From: Elephas maximus indicus
Taxonomy: Eukaryota > Chordata > Mammalia > Proboscidea > Elephantidae
Direction: 5' to 3'
Assembly: GCF_024166365.1 (NCBI RefSeq)
Contig: NC_064825.1
Location: 101,756,480 to 101,820,479, forward strand
Length of the DNA: 64,000 nucleotides
Below, in pieces: positions 1 through 11,300 of this stretch. Numbering within the stretch: the first letter of the stretch is position 1; each line of letters begins with the position of its first letter. The position numbers were made by a program, and so were the translations under genes. A model generated the notes under the pieces. The model made no database searches and had not been told where the DNA came from. It saw nothing but the letters and a program-made list of their open reading frames with translations.

Positions 1-329
1 ACCAACTTTCCTGGATCCTGAAGTCAAAGAAAAATTTCTCCCCTGAGCCTTTCTAAAGGGGAGAGGGGGTGATTTATATGCAGTGGGCCCCTCCCCTAAG
101 TGAGTGTGATACTGTCTACTAAGGTCTTAGAGAGATTGAAATAAAATAAAACGCCTGACAGTGACTCTGAGTGAGCAGCACGTGGAATATGGGCCCATTT
201 CCTTCCTTCCTATTCTGTCATCTACCAGGGAAAGGGTCTGCATAAGATCTTACATGTGTGTAAACTATTCAGTCACTGAGTAAACACTTCTTGATCACCC
301 TAGACATTTTGAGAGCACTTTGTAGTCAG

Positions 330-506
330 GTGCTTTCGAGTTGATTTCAACTCATAGGATTCCATGTGACCCAGTAGAACTGCCCCATAGACTCTTCTAG
401 GCTCTAGTCTTTATACATCTTTCTCCTGTGGAGCCACTGGGTGGGTTCGAACCCCAACCTTTTGGTTAACAGGCGAGCCTTAACTGTTGTGCCACTAAGG
501 CTCCTT
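330..506 (-). repeat. AfroSINE, type C
   Basis: Read on the - strand, a tRNA-like head ends near 506 and the RTE-like tail near 330. The box-B-like GGGTTCGAACC is preserved. Confidence 0.85.
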
Positions 507-507
507 A

Positions 508-1225
508 GGCAAACGTGTGAATTTACCTACACCTGACTGGCCTCTTCTCTGCTGTCCCCAAATCCTTAGCCTCAGAAGTTCTCTCCCTCCCCCTGCCACT
601 CACCCTTTTGGGTCTGGGGCTCTGCCCCCTCCCAAGTCCAGCAATAAATCGCAGAGAGCCCTGCTCCTGCGGCTTCCCCTTTATTCTCCACATAGGTTCC
701 GGCTGCTCCTGCCGACCACCACATTCATGGATCAAGGCCACGTGCAAAACACAATTAATATTCCACTCCACTCCCCCCAGCCCTGCAGCCGATGGGAAGA
801 AGATGGAAACCAGATTTGTAGCTGCACGCTCTGGCACGGCTGCTGGCAGAGGGGTGGGCACGCCATTCCCCAGGTGGGAGCTGGCCTTCTCTCCTTCAGA
901 GGCACGCACACGGGTGGGTGTCAGGACCCCAACCCCGAGGTCCACACCTCCGGGTCTTCTGCAGGGCCCAGTGTGTGCATGCACAGCCATGCCACACTCC
1001 ATACCTGGCCAATCTTTACCCAGAGGACACATGGGCTCTCACACACAAGGCCCACATTTGCTTTCTGGGCAGAAGCACACAGAATCACAGTCATAGAGCT
1101 GGTAGGACGGAATCTACAAGACCATCCTGTCCAAGTGCTCATTTTAGAGGGAAGAATCTGAGGCCCTGGCTTAAACTTGACTGTGATCAATCCGCTCTGA
1201 ATTGACTGGTTGCATTTTAACAAAA
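508..1225. other. unique intergenic stretch
   Basis: No repeat or gene is recognised. A long open frame on both strands here is explained by high GC and few stops; codon content and composition do not suggest a real protein. Confidence 0.5.
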
Positions 1226-1434
1226 GGAGTCCCTGGGTAGTGCAAAAGGTTAACTGTGCATGTTAGGCTGATAAATGAAGATTTGGAGATTTGAATCCAC
1301 CCAGATGTGCCTTGGAAGAAAGGCCTGGCAATCCACTTCAGGAAAACTCAGCCACTGAAAACTCCATGGAGCACAGCTCTACTGACATACGTGGGGTTGC
1401 CATGAGTCGGAATCAAATAAACGGCAAATGGTTA
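1226..1434 (+). repeat. AfroSINE, type B
   Basis: Head GTCCCTGGGTAGTGCAAAAGG, middle AAAGGCCTGGCAATCCACTT, tail GGGTTGCCATGAGTCGGAAT. Diverged. Confidence 0.85.
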
Positions 1435-1845
1435 TTTTAACAAAGCCTTTGGTTTAAACTTCCAATGTTGCCTCTCTGCTCCTGGTGACAAGCCACTTAC
1501 CACACCAGCCATGAAGTTTGGGGAAAGAGAGGTACAGGGTGGGGAAGGACTTGGCAAGTGCAAGATCGTCCAGGGCTTCAATTTTCCATGCCCCTGCCCT
1601 TCTTCTTAGTGTCTCAGTTCTGGTTCTGCCAGCTGTAGGTGGGGCAGGAATCTCGGGGGGGGGGCATCCCCAACAACAAGAGGACTCGCTGAGGCAAGAG
1701 GAAACAACTGGCTTTGTTGAGTTTTCTCCTTTGACTTTAGACTTGGGGAGCCAGGGGAACACAGGACCGTGTTCCTGATTGTGTGTCTTTGAGGGATGGG
1801 CCAGGCAGCTTGGGTTATAGAGGCGTCTAGAAGCAAAGCAAAGGT

Positions 1846-2005
1846 GGAGCCCTGATGGCCCAGTGGTTGAGAGCTCGGCTACTAACCAAAAGATGGGCAG
1901 TTTGAATCCACCAGCCGCTTCTTGGAAACCCTATGGGCAGTTCTAATCTGTCCTATAGGATGGCTATGAGCTGGAATCGACTCGAAGACAAAGAGTTTGG
2001 GTTTG
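1846..2005 (+). repeat. AfroSINE, type A
   Basis: Head GGAGCCCTGATGGCCCAGTG joined to the TTGGAAACCCTATGGGCAG segment and the usual tail. Confidence 0.9.
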
Positions 2006-2399
2006 TGGAGAAGCAGATTTGGTACAGGTGGTTGGAGCTGGAGGAAAGAAGGGTGAATTCAGGGGAGGGCTGAGAGCAAAGCAGGAAGCGGGTGGAGCTG
2101 TTCCTCAGGCACTGGCGGACTGAGGGCCAAGGGCGGGCCCATCTCCAGTCCAGAGATGGGACAGTAGAGCAGAAATTCAGGGAAAGAGAAGCTAAAATAA
2201 TTACCAGGAAAAGGAACAGTAGGGTGGCAATGTTTTCTTAGCCCTTAAGGAACTTCAGTCTTCAGAGAATTTGGAGAGGAAAAAAAAAATCTATCTTTAA
2301 AGCCTTTCTCCGAGGCAGGGCAGCTGGTGATTCACTTGTGCTGAGGAAGGTACTGGGCTCTGGCAGGCTCCTCCCCTCGGCTCCTGCCTCTCTCCAGTG

Positions 2400-2570
2400 A
2401 GCAGCCCCAGTTCATCTGGGGTGAGTGGAAAGGGCCCTGGATAAGGAGCCAGGAGGCCTGGATTTCAGTCCCATCTCTGTCCCATCAAAGCTAGGTAACC
2501 TCTGATAAACCTCCTGTGGCACTGGGCCTTGGTTTCCTTATCTGCAAAATAAAGAAGTCATAGAAAGTCT
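2400..2570 (+). repeat. MIR
   Basis: Old MIR with the core GGTTTCCTTATCTGCAAAAT; a type A AfroSINE follows at its 3' end. Confidence 0.65.
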
Positions 2571-2572
2571 CT

Positions 2573-2710
2573 CCCGGAGCTCAGGGGTTAAGAGCTTGGC
2601 TGCTAACCAAAAGGTCGGCAGCTCTAATCCATCAGCCACTCCTTGGAAACCCTATGGGGCAGTTCTACTCTCTATGAGTCAGAATTGACTTGATGGCAAT
2701 GGATTTGGGA
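2573..2710 (+). repeat. AfroSINE, type A, damaged head
   Basis: GCTGCTAACCAAAAGGTCGG and the TATGAGTCAGAATTGAC tail are clear; the first bases of the head are degraded. Confidence 0.8.
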
Positions 2711-2813
2711 TGGATTTAGAAAGTCTCCGAGCCTCGGTTTTCTCTTCTGTAGTTTGGGATGATAATACCATATTTCACTGAATCTCAGATGCCATTGATC
2801 ATATTATTGTTGT

Positions 2814-2987
2814 TGTATGACCCTATAGGACAGAGTAGAACTCTCTCATAGCCATAGGTTTTCTTAGCCTGTAATCTTTATGGGAGTAGATCACCAGGGC
2901 TGTTCTCCTAAGGAATGGCTGGTGGGTTGGAACCACTGCCTTTCAGTTAGCAGTCGATCACTTAACCGCTGCATCACCAGGGCTCCT
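2814..2987 (-). repeat. AfroSINE, type C
   Basis: Ends in CACCAGGGCTCCTT (reverse of the head). Its tail is shortened. Confidence 0.85.
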
Positions 2988-3016
2988 TCATCAATCATTT
3001 AAAAAAAAAAAAAAAT

Positions 3017-3170
3017 CAAACCCTTTGCCTTCGAGTCGGTTGCAACTCATAGTGACCCTATAGGACAGAGTAGAACTGCCCCATAGAGTTTCCAAGGAGC
3101 ACCTGGTGGATTCGAACTGCTGACCTTTTGGTCAGCAGCCATAGCACTTAACCACTATGCCACCAGGGTT
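3017..3170 (-). repeat. AfroSINE, type A
   Basis: A well-preserved copy with an A-rich tail preceding it on the + strand at 3001-3016. Confidence 0.9.
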
Positions 3171-3329
3171 TATCATCAATCATATAGCGCACCATTATTT
3201 TATATATTCTAAGAATGAAAGAAAATGCTGCCATTTAAACTCTGACACACCATCGATTAGAAGACATTCTCATTTCAGAGATGTTGAAAAGTGAAAAAAT
3301 GTGCATCTTAGAGTCAGTGGAATCCAGCG

Positions 3330-3432
3330 CTTATCTCATCAGCTTGTTCCAAGAATTAAACAAGATAATATAAGTAAAGTATTTAGTGCCTGGCACAAAG
3401 CAAGTACTCGATAAATGTTAGCTATTTTTATG
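3330..3432 (+). repeat. MIR 3' half
   Basis: Ends with GTGCCTGGCACAAAGCAAGT and the CGATAAATGTTAGCTATT terminus typical of MIR. Confidence 0.7.
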
Positions 3433-4689
3433 ACTCAGGGCAGGGCAGGGAAGGGACCACAGACCAGGGGATGAAGAAAAGTCCAGAGCCTGAAGCCCAC
3501 CCTGCTGTCCTTGGCAGGGTGCCGCCACAGCAGGGGGCACAGGGAAAGAGGCCCATTTTCGGGAGCCACAAGAGAACAAAGGGCCCCGTCTGCGCCCCGG
3601 AAGTCAGCCTAATCTCCAGGATGAGTATGTTTTCATTTCTCAGAAGTTCCTGTTAGAACGTGCCAAAACGTTTTCCCTTTACAATCCGGGCAAACAAGGC
3701 AGGTTTACTTTGGGCAACCTTCTCGCCACCACCCAGGACCTGCCTGCCAAGTGTAAACAGCCCGCCTCGCACCTTCCTCAAGGCTTGGGGCATAAGGCTG
3801 TAAAACTGAGAAGGCAGGCCCTCCGGCCCCCACCTCCCCCGCTGCGGGACCCTGTCCTGGTTGGGGCATGTTGGGAAGATCCTTGGAGAGGACAGGACTC
3901 TAGGGGTCATGAATGAACACCTTCCCCATTTTATTGATGTGGAAACTGAGACCCAGAGAAAGGCAATGACGCTCCAGGTGTGTCAAAATGTAGCAGTCCC
4001 CAGCCAAGAAGCCTTCCCCCACATACACACAGCCCTGCTCACATAGCTCAGCCTGGCAGCTTGCTCGCGTGTTCTCTCTCTCTCTCTCCCTCTCTCTCTC
4101 TGCCTGGCCCCCAGTGCCTGGGACAGACAGGAAGCTTATCTCTGTCCTTTCCGCTCTGTGCGTCACTGACTGGGCTGGGGAGTCTTTATGCCTGAAGCTT
4201 CGCCTCACAGCTGGAGCAGCTGCTGAAAAGCAGAGACCAGGTGTTCCTGAGCCAGAAGGGCTGTGCTCCCTTATTTTCTCTGCCTGGAGTATTTGGGAGT
4301 CTGAGGGTGGTGTTTACAGAACGAACTTTGGCCTCCTTCCTCAGACCCCATCTTTTCGTATGAGGGGGGCTGTGTTGTGGGACCAGGACCAGGGACTGGC
4401 AGGAAGGAGAGCAGACCCTCCCTGTTGGGTCAGAACCCAGACTTCAGACCCCATGAGCTGTCCAATTTCCTGTCCTGGAAAATCTTTAAGAGACTATTCG
4501 GAATGGACACAGTGCTGATGACACCCTACAGAAGCCTCAGGTGGGCTCTCTCGTTTGAACTGGCACAGTTCTCCTCAATCCTTGTGTGGAACACAGCCTC
4601 ACTCCTTAGTGTGGCCCTAAGGTTCATGTAGGGGCTTGGGGCTTCACAGTCATCATCGCCCTCCAGGCCCCTCCCTACCCTTCCCAGTT
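3433..4689. other. unique intergenic stretch
   Basis: Mostly single-copy sequence. It holds a CT dinucleotide run at 4073-4102 and no gene that I can support. Confidence 0.5.
4073..4102. repeat. (TC)n microsatellite
   Basis: Near-perfect alternating T/C run with one extra C in the middle. Confidence 0.9.
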
Positions 4690-5045
4690 AGGCCTTTCTC
4701 TCTCCTTCTCTTCTACTTGCTGTTTCCTCTGCCTGGAACGCTTTTCCCTCCATTTTGCTCCATACATAACCTCAGTTCACAGCTCAATTCACCTCTTCAG
4801 AGAGGCCTTCCCTCCCCGCACAGTCACGTCACACTATGATATTCCCTTCAGAATCCTTATCAGTCTCTGAAATTATCTTTTAAAAATTACTCACCCCTAC
4901 TTTCCTCCCCTGCCCCAGTGCCTGCACGCCCACGTTCACTCTGGAATGTACGTTCCTCATCAGTATCATGTCTCCAGTGTCTGTTCTAGGGACTGTTCAT
5001 AATAGGTGCTCAATAATACTTATTGCATGTGTGAATAAATCTCCT
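4690..5045 (+). repeat. L2 LINE 3' region
   Basis: Matches the L2 3' end pattern: TTCCTCTGCCTGGAACGC, then AGAGGCCTTCCCT, then ATAGGTGCTCAATAATACTT. Confidence 0.7.
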
Positions 5046-5601
5046 GCCAGCCTCATTTCTGCTGAGCTTTGCCATCCCCTTCATTCCAGAAAAAAAAAAT
5101 CATGCTTCTACTACGTGCCAGACTCTGCCCTGCCCGTTCTCTCTTCTCTCCTCCTCCCACCCCTCCCCCAGGACTCCTCTTAGGGGATCTTGCCTCTCAG
5201 ACTCCACAGAAGGTGCCGGAACCAGAATGTCTCCCCAGGATTATTTTCAATGGTTTCCTGGGGTGTTCACCTGGGTAAGAATCAGGAAAGAGAGGACACT
5301 CTAATCCTATTTATCTAAAACTATATAATCTTCCCCAATCACTTAAATGGTGCCTGTGTCTCTAATTACAGAGCAGGCTGGGAGGAACACAGGCAAAATT
5401 TCCAGCCCACCTCAGGCAGAGGGGCACTTTTGTTCCTCCAGAGGGCCTGCGGGGACTCCAGCTCAGGAGCCAGGACTCCAGACACCTGCTGCCACAAGCT
5501 CACCCACAACAGACTGGCTTGTTCATCCAGTCAGAGACTGCTCCTCCCACCCTGAAAGTGATCAGCCACATTGAATGGTCCCCAGTTGGCCACATGTGAG
5601 A

Positions 5602-5765
5602 CCAAACCAAAAAACCAAACCCAGTGCCGTCGAGTCGATTCTGACTCATAGCGACCCTATAGGGCAGAGTAGAACTGCCCCATAGAGTTTCCAAGGAGTG
5701 CCTGGCGGATTCAAACTGCTGACCCTTTGGTTAGCAGCCCTAGCACTTAACCACTACACCACGGG
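5602..5765 (-). repeat. AfroSINE, type A
   Basis: Good copy, tail TGCCGTCGAGTCGATTCTGA on the + strand, head end at about 5765. Confidence 0.9.
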
Positions 5766-5871
5766 AAAACACCCACAGTCTCAGCATCCTAATTCTATGT
5801 ACCACTGTTTTGAGAATAAACTGGTGTGTTTTTTTGTTTGTTTTTGGCTGAGGGGGATAGCCTAAATTCTC

Positions 5872-6052
5872 AGGTCCCTGGGAGGTGCCAACGGTCCACA
5901 CCTGACTGTTAACCTAAAGGTTGGTGGTTAGAACCCATCCAGAAGCCCATGGAAGAAAGGCCTGGAGATCTGCTTTCATAAAGACTGTTGTTATTGTTAG
6001 TTGCCATCGGAATAGACTTGACGGCAACAGGTTTGGTGCTGGTTTTTGTTTT
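5872..6052 (+). repeat. AfroSINE with shortened middle
   Basis: The head reads CTGTTAACCTAAAGGTTGG, close to the anticodon arm of tRNA-Asn(GTT). The middle is deleted just before the tail. Confidence 0.75.
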
Positions 6053-6369
6053 TAACTTCTCAGGGTAGTGTTGCTGGTGAACTGGTCCCCAGAGCATGGC
6101 CTATAATCCCAGCTTCTTGGGAGCAAACTCTCCAGGAGGCCTGGGAGCTAACAATCGTGTGACAGCCTGGAGGGTCAGAGCTTCACTACCCAGAACTGTG
6201 TCCACTGGGTCATGAGTTGGGGGAAAGCCACATGCCTGCCTGCCCGCCCCAGGCAAGCAAACAGCCACTCTCTCAGCCCCGGTGTGTGCTCTTCTCCCAC
6301 CTTGGCACCGAGAGAACAATTTCAGTGACATCCATGGCTTAGGTGCAGTGACATCTCCACTTCTTAAAA

Positions 6370-6545
6370 GGCCTTTTCATTCCTGAGCTAATTAAAAGCC
6401 CCAGAAAAGGAGGAAACACTTAATCCTATCAATGACTTCTGAGCTGGAGGAGCTGGTGTGCCCAGCCCTCTGAGGGAGCGCCTTTTTCAATCACCTCCAT
6501 TTGTTCAGGTGCCTGGTAATTGTTTATCAGCCCTTTCAAGAGATT
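6370..6545. promoter_or_regulatory. candidate conserved non-coding element upstream of CREB3L1
   Basis: A repeat-free AT-rich patch in GC-richer surroundings with clustered motif-like strings: CTAATTAAAAG, CAGGTG, GTAATTGTTTATCAG. Enhancer activity is a guess from motif density alone. Confidence 0.25.
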
Positions 6546-6658
6546 AAGTTGTACATAGTAGTGGGCCACTTAGCTGATGGATCCAGGTGGCCTGGGAGTG
6601 TCCAGGTGACCGTGGAGCATGCAGCCATCCAGTATCTTGGCTCATCCAGACTCTAAAG

Positions 6659-6715
6659 CCAGGATAGGCCTCTGGCAGAAGAGATTGACACGTACCTGCC
6701 AGAGGCCTATCCTGG
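6659..6715. repeat. perfect 20-bp inverted repeat with 17-nt loop
   Basis: Arms 6659-6678 and 6696-6715 are exact reverse complements around the loop 6679-6695. Partial complementarity continues outward (GACTCT on the left, AGAGTC on the right). Confidence 0.9.
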
Positions 6716-6887
6716 GTCTGAAGAGTCCACCCTGGTCTCCAGCGACTCATCATCTCAGCACACACTTTGCCTGCACACATGGAATCCGCCTCTCTCTCCA
6801 CAAATGCCTTCACCTGCTACGAAACACAGGATGTCACTCAGCCAAAGGCTCCAACTTCCCACTCTTTAGAACCATTGTTATTGCTGC

Positions 6888-7087
6888 TAATTGCTGTTGA
6901 GTTGATTCTGGACTCATGACAACCCCATGTGTACAGAGTAGAACTGCTCCATAGGATTTTCAAGGCTGGGACTTTTCAGAAGCTGATCGCTAGACTTTTC
7001 TGTTGAGTTACCTGTGGGTGGGTTTGAGCTGCCAACTTTTTGCCTAGTAGACAAGTGCTTAACTTTTGCGCCACCCAGGGACTCCTC
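6888..7087 (-). repeat. AfroSINE, type B
   Basis: Ends GCGCCACCCAGGGACTCCT, the reverse of the type B head. Moderately diverged. Confidence 0.85.
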
Positions 7088-7639
7088 CACAGAACCGTTA
7101 GGGGCACTTGATGACTGATGAGAGGAGGGGTCCTCCCCTCATCTCTGCTGTTCAACCGAGCCTTTCACACACAGGAAAGTTGGATACAGTCCTTGCCCTG
7201 AAGGATCTCAAAGTCCAGTGGGGTCAGTGAGGGAACAATGATAGTACCTCATTAGATTTGCCACAATGGAGGTAAGCACACGGTTTCCTGTGAGTGTATA
7301 GGGGTGGTAACTGCCCCAGCCTGGAAGTCAGGGAAGGTTTCCTGGAGAAGGAGACACCTGAGCTGAGACACTAAAGATGAGTCAAGAAATTGACTATATC
7401 CTCATTGAGGGAGCTCTGTTGAGAGACCGTGAGATGGAATCCCCTAACCGTGGGTTTGTTTCAGGTTTTAGCATAAGGCTGGAAGAATGGAAAAAGCAAC
7501 TTCCTCATCAACTTATGGGAGAATAGTTGGCAAAGCCTAAACAAGGTGTCGAGACCCCAGGAACATTGTTATAGGCTCCAAGACGCGTTTGCTTCAAGCT
7601 CCTACCTACCTGGAGCATTCAGAGAACAGAAATTGACAA
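7088..7639. other. unique upstream flank of CREB3L1
   Basis: No recognisable SINE; short stretches such as GGTTTCCTGGAGAAGGAGAC recall an old, unassigned dispersed repeat seen also at 18700 and 62620. Confidence 0.4.
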
Positions 7640-7951
7640 GGGAAACCAGGTTGCGGATGTTTCTTTAAAAGAGGAGTGATGTTTCCTCAAACCCTGCCCC
7701 CTTCTCATGAATATTAAGCTATTGTGAATATTGATGTGGGGGCGTGGCGCCCTGGCCGGCTGGACTAACCAGCCCGGGGTTCCCGGTTTCACAGTGGGGG
7801 GGAAAGTGACAGAAGCCTTGTGGAGGGAGACGCGGAGAGAGCGCTAGCGCCCAGCGCCCACCCAATCTCGGGGGAGCGCTTAGCTCCCTACCCCGGCTCC
7901 CATCCTGTCCAGGGGGCTCCCCAAGCCCTCAGCCCCACCCCTGGGCTCCCC

Positions 7952-8002
7952 ATGGAAGCCAGCTGTGCCCCGGGAGGAGCAGGAGGAGGAGGAGTCGGCT
8001 AG
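7952..8002 (+). other. upstream ORF 1 in the CREB3L1 leader (16 aa)
   Basis: An ATG at 7952 opens a 16-codon ORF (MEASCAPGGAGGGGVG) ending at TAG 8000-8002. The start context is moderate (C at -3, G at +4). It lies before the main ATG and in a different frame. Whether it is in the mature mRNA depends on the unknown start site. Confidence 0.55.
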
Positions 8003-8059
8003 ATGCCCACGGTGCGCCCGGGGCCCCTGAGCCCAACACGCTCGGAGCCGCTGTCCTGA
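8003..8059 (+). other. upstream ORF 2 in the CREB3L1 leader (18 aa)
   Basis: Its ATG (8003) directly abuts the TAG of upstream ORF 1 and it reads 18 codons to TGA at 8057-8059. The start context is weak (T at -3). No other ATG lies between here and the main start at 8228. Confidence 0.5.
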
Positions 8060-8227
8060 GGCCCCGCGCCCTGAGCCCCTCAGCCCGGGCCGCCTGCCTC
8101 CCACTACCCCTCCCCGGGGGCTTGGCCCCGGACCTGCCCCCCGGCCTCCTGCCAGCTCGGAGCGGAGCGCGCAGCGGCCCTGGAGTGAGGGGAGCCAGGC
8201 CGAAGGGGGTCCCCGGAGCCCGCCGCG

Positions 8228-8329
8228 ATGGACGCCGTCTTGGAGCCCTTCCCGGCCGACAGGCTGTTCCCCGGATACAGCTTCCTGGACTTGGGGGATC
8301 TAAACGAGTCTGATTTCCTCAACAATGCG
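8228..8329 (+). CDS. CREB3L1: CREB3L1 coding exon 1
   Basis: Encodes residues 1-34, starting [16 protein letters not shown] and ending LNNA. The exon ends in phase 0 at GCG, followed by the donor GTAAG at 8330. Tyr17 lies where I recall Ser in the human protein. The exon sits inside the CpG island. Confidence 0.97.
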
Positions 8330-11300
8330 GTAAGATGGAGGGGGGGTCTGCGTCCTCTTCCCGCCGCCCCGCACCTCTCTTCGCGGCGCGCCTGGGCCCC
8401 CCGGAAGGACCCCACTATACACATTACTGGGCAGGAGCGAGGGAGAGTTCCCTGGAGGGCCCAAGGGTATAGGATCTCCTGGAGGGACACGTGCTCTGAG
8501 CGCTGAGATTTGGCAGCTGGGTCCCTTGACACTTCCGTAGACACCGATCTTGGACCGGAGCCTCCGAGCTCGCCCCAGCGCGCGTCCCTCCGGGGGCTCG
8601 GACCATGGATACTTTCGCCCTGGCCTTCTAGGGCAAAGGGACGTCGAGGCGTCGGGGCTACTCAGTCCTGGGATAGGAGCTTGAGACACCATCCCCCCAC
8701 CACTTCATCTAGCCGTCCTCCACCCACCCCGGGCTTCTGGAATCAGCCTGGACGAAAAGTGGCGGCGCCCTTTCCTGCGCCCCCTTTAGGACCTCGGTGG
8801 CTCAGCGTCTGGTTTTCCGCTGGGGGGCGCACAGCGGAGCATTCAGAGGGCCAAAGACCCGGCTCCCGCGGTGGGTGGGGAGGGCGGCAGAGACCCGGCG
8901 CCCCCGGAGGCCAGAGCCAGACCCGGAAACTTAGGGATGCAGCCGCGGCTGCTTCCCACAGGGAGTCGGGCCTGAGATCCCCCGTGGAGGAGCCCAGCTG
9001 GTCGGGGTAGCACAAGGTGGCACTCAGGCAGGGGAAGCCTCCCTCTCCATCTGTGTCTCTGGGTCACTGCTCTGTGTCCCTGCCCCTCATGTCTTGCTGT
9101 CTCTGTCTCCCTCCCTGTGTCTTCACGACTGTATCTATCTCTGGATTTGTCTTTCTCCTCTTGCTCCCTGTTGCCTCCCTCCCTAAGGAAATGTGGCTTC
9201 TTTCTTTCTCTTCTTCCCTCCCTGTCTTCCTTCTCAGGCTCAGCCCTAAGGCCCTGAGGAGGGCCATGGGCTCAGTAAAAGGAGAAATATTTGGGTTGGG
9301 GAAGGGAAGGTGCTGCCCTATGACATGAGAGCTGCTTGAGGAATCTGGTGGGAGCCCCCTATTCTGTGAACCATCAGTCCCCCACTCCCACCCCCCTACA
9401 CAGCCTCAGTAATCATCTTGGGGATCTCTCCCTGATGGCTTCTACCTCCTCAGAATAAGATAAACTGGGCCAGACAAGTACGAATTCCACAGAGACTTAT
9501 AGGGTTGGAGAGCCTGGGCCTGGGCATCTTAGACTTCCACCAGAACTGTCACAGGCCATTTGACTAATGGTGGAGAAACCGAGGCCAAGAGACAGAACCT
9601 AAGTCAGGAAGGCATAGGATAGGGTGTGAGGTCTCCCCCATCTCCATTAGCCAGCAAATCTTGGTCACCCTGCTCCCTGAGAAAGGCCCCTTGCCCCAGT
9701 CAAAGCAGAGGAGGGAGAGACCTGGCGCTGACAGCGGGAGACCTAGGTTCTAGTCCTGGCTCTGCTGACTCTGCTTGTGAGCTTGGGCCAGGTCACTCAC
9801 TGCCTCCCTGGCCTTCGGCTTCTTTGTCTGTAAAATGGGAGAAAGGTTGGATCAAGTCTTTCTAAGAACAGTTCTGGCGTAGATCCAAGGAATAAACCAG
9901 TAGGTGCTGGGAGTCCACACACTCCTGGGGTCGGTAGGAGGTACTGGTCAGAAGGAGAAGGTTTGTTGGCGCTGGGATCCTGGCAGCCAAGGAGGGCCAT
10001 GGAACCAGGATAGGCCCCTGGTGATCTTCCCCCAGCCCTCTGCAGCTCTGAGTTGGACTTTCTTCTGAATGAACTCTGCAGCCTGCACCTCTTCCTTCAG
10101 CTCCATTCAGCCCTGCGTCCCCAGCTGCTCATTTGGGCCTCGGTCCGGCGCAGGAAATCAGGCAGTGGTGTCCAGCACTGGGGCTGTGGTGAGGAGAAGC
10201 CCTGCTGGGGAGCCTCCTGTGCCTAGAACCTGCAAGGCTAGGCGAGATAGAGGGAGAAGAAGGGGCATCTGAGGGGAGACAGAGAAAACCCTGGGCTGAA
10301 AATCTGGAGATTGGTCCAGCCAGGCCAATGCAGACAAGTGGCTCTTCTTCCTCGGGGCATTAATTTCCTCATCTGAAAAGTGGGGGGCTCTTAGAAGCTT
10401 CACCACAGTGTTGTGGTAGAGACTTGGTGAGAAAATGAATGTAAAGGACTTAGCACAATGCCTGGCATGTAAGAGTCCGTAATCACTAACTCATCCCAGA
10501 GACTGGATGAGAAGGAGCTCTAGTGGCTCAGTGGTTAAGCACTCGGCTGCTAATCAAAAGGTCGGCACTTTGAACCCACTAGCTGTTCTGCTGGAGAAAG
10601 ATGTGGCAGCCTGCTTCCATAAAAGATGACAGCCTTGGAAACCCTGTGGGGCAGTTCTACTCTGTCCTATAGGGTCGCTATGAGTCAGAATCAACTCAGT
10701 GGCAATGAGTTTGGTTTGGCTCGGTGGTAAGAGGTACTCAGCTAGAAGTTGCTGTGTGAGCAAGTCACTTGCCTTTCCTTTTCTGGAAGGAAATAGGGCT
10801 TCCATTTCAATGTCTAAGGTCCCTTCCAGCTGGGATCCCATACCAACCCCACCCCCAGCTCCTTCTTTATTCTGCCTGATGATAGAAGAATATTTCCAGG
10901 CCTAAGGAGTTGGGAAGGGATGGAGTCTGTGCTTCTCAGTCTGGAAGTTGGAGAACAGGGTATTCCCTATCTTTCTTAAAAATCCAGATAAAGGCCCTAA
11001 AGTCATGTGGAAAACATGTGTGCTTTGTTGCTCTCTGCAAAAAGCAAAAAATCAAAATGTATCTTCACTTCGAATACAAACCAAAAAAAAAAAAAAAACC
11101 CCAAACCCATGGCTGTGGAGTCAATTCCAACTTATAGCGACTCTATAGGACAGGGTAGAAGTGCCCCACAGGGCTTCCAAGGAGTGGCTGGTGGATTCAA
11201 ACTCCCAACCTTTTGGTTAGCAGCCAAACACTTAACCACCGCACCACCAGGGCCCCATACCTCGAATATGACTATGTAAAAAGGTATTCCCAGGGATAGG

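Larger units (their letters stand above)
7640..8227 (+). promoter_or_regulatory. CREB3L1: CREB3L1 promoter region and 5' UTR
   Basis: GC and CpG density rise sharply from about 7735. The region holds GC-box/KLF-like GGGGGCGTGGC near 7738 and no clear TATA box at a fitting distance; an AT-rich patch with two GAATATT copies lies at 7708-7732. The transcription start is not visible in the sequence; a position near 7760-7800 is inferred from the onset of the CpG island. Everything from there to 8227 would be 5' UTR. Confidence 0.7.
7735..9010. promoter_or_regulatory. CREB3L1: CpG island over CREB3L1 exon 1
   Basis: Dense CpG dinucleotides and very high GC run from the proximal promoter through coding exon 1 and about 680 bp into intron 1. 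No interspersed repeat is visible in it, as expected of an active promoter island. Confidence 0.8.

Noticed and set aside
517-1161. Long open frame (214 codons) on the + strand with overlapping open frames on the other strand
   Set aside because: High GC and mutual shadows; no domain, no splice sites in keeping, and low-complexity composition.
5900-5940. Possible tRNA-Asn gene (CTGTTAACCTAAAGGTTGG)
   Set aside because: This is the head of an AfroSINE; the acceptor stem is not paired.
8300-9010. Open frames running out of CREB3L1 exon 1 into intron 1 on both strands
   Set aside because: They cross a consensus donor at 8330 that joins in frame to exon 2; their length is due to the CpG island.
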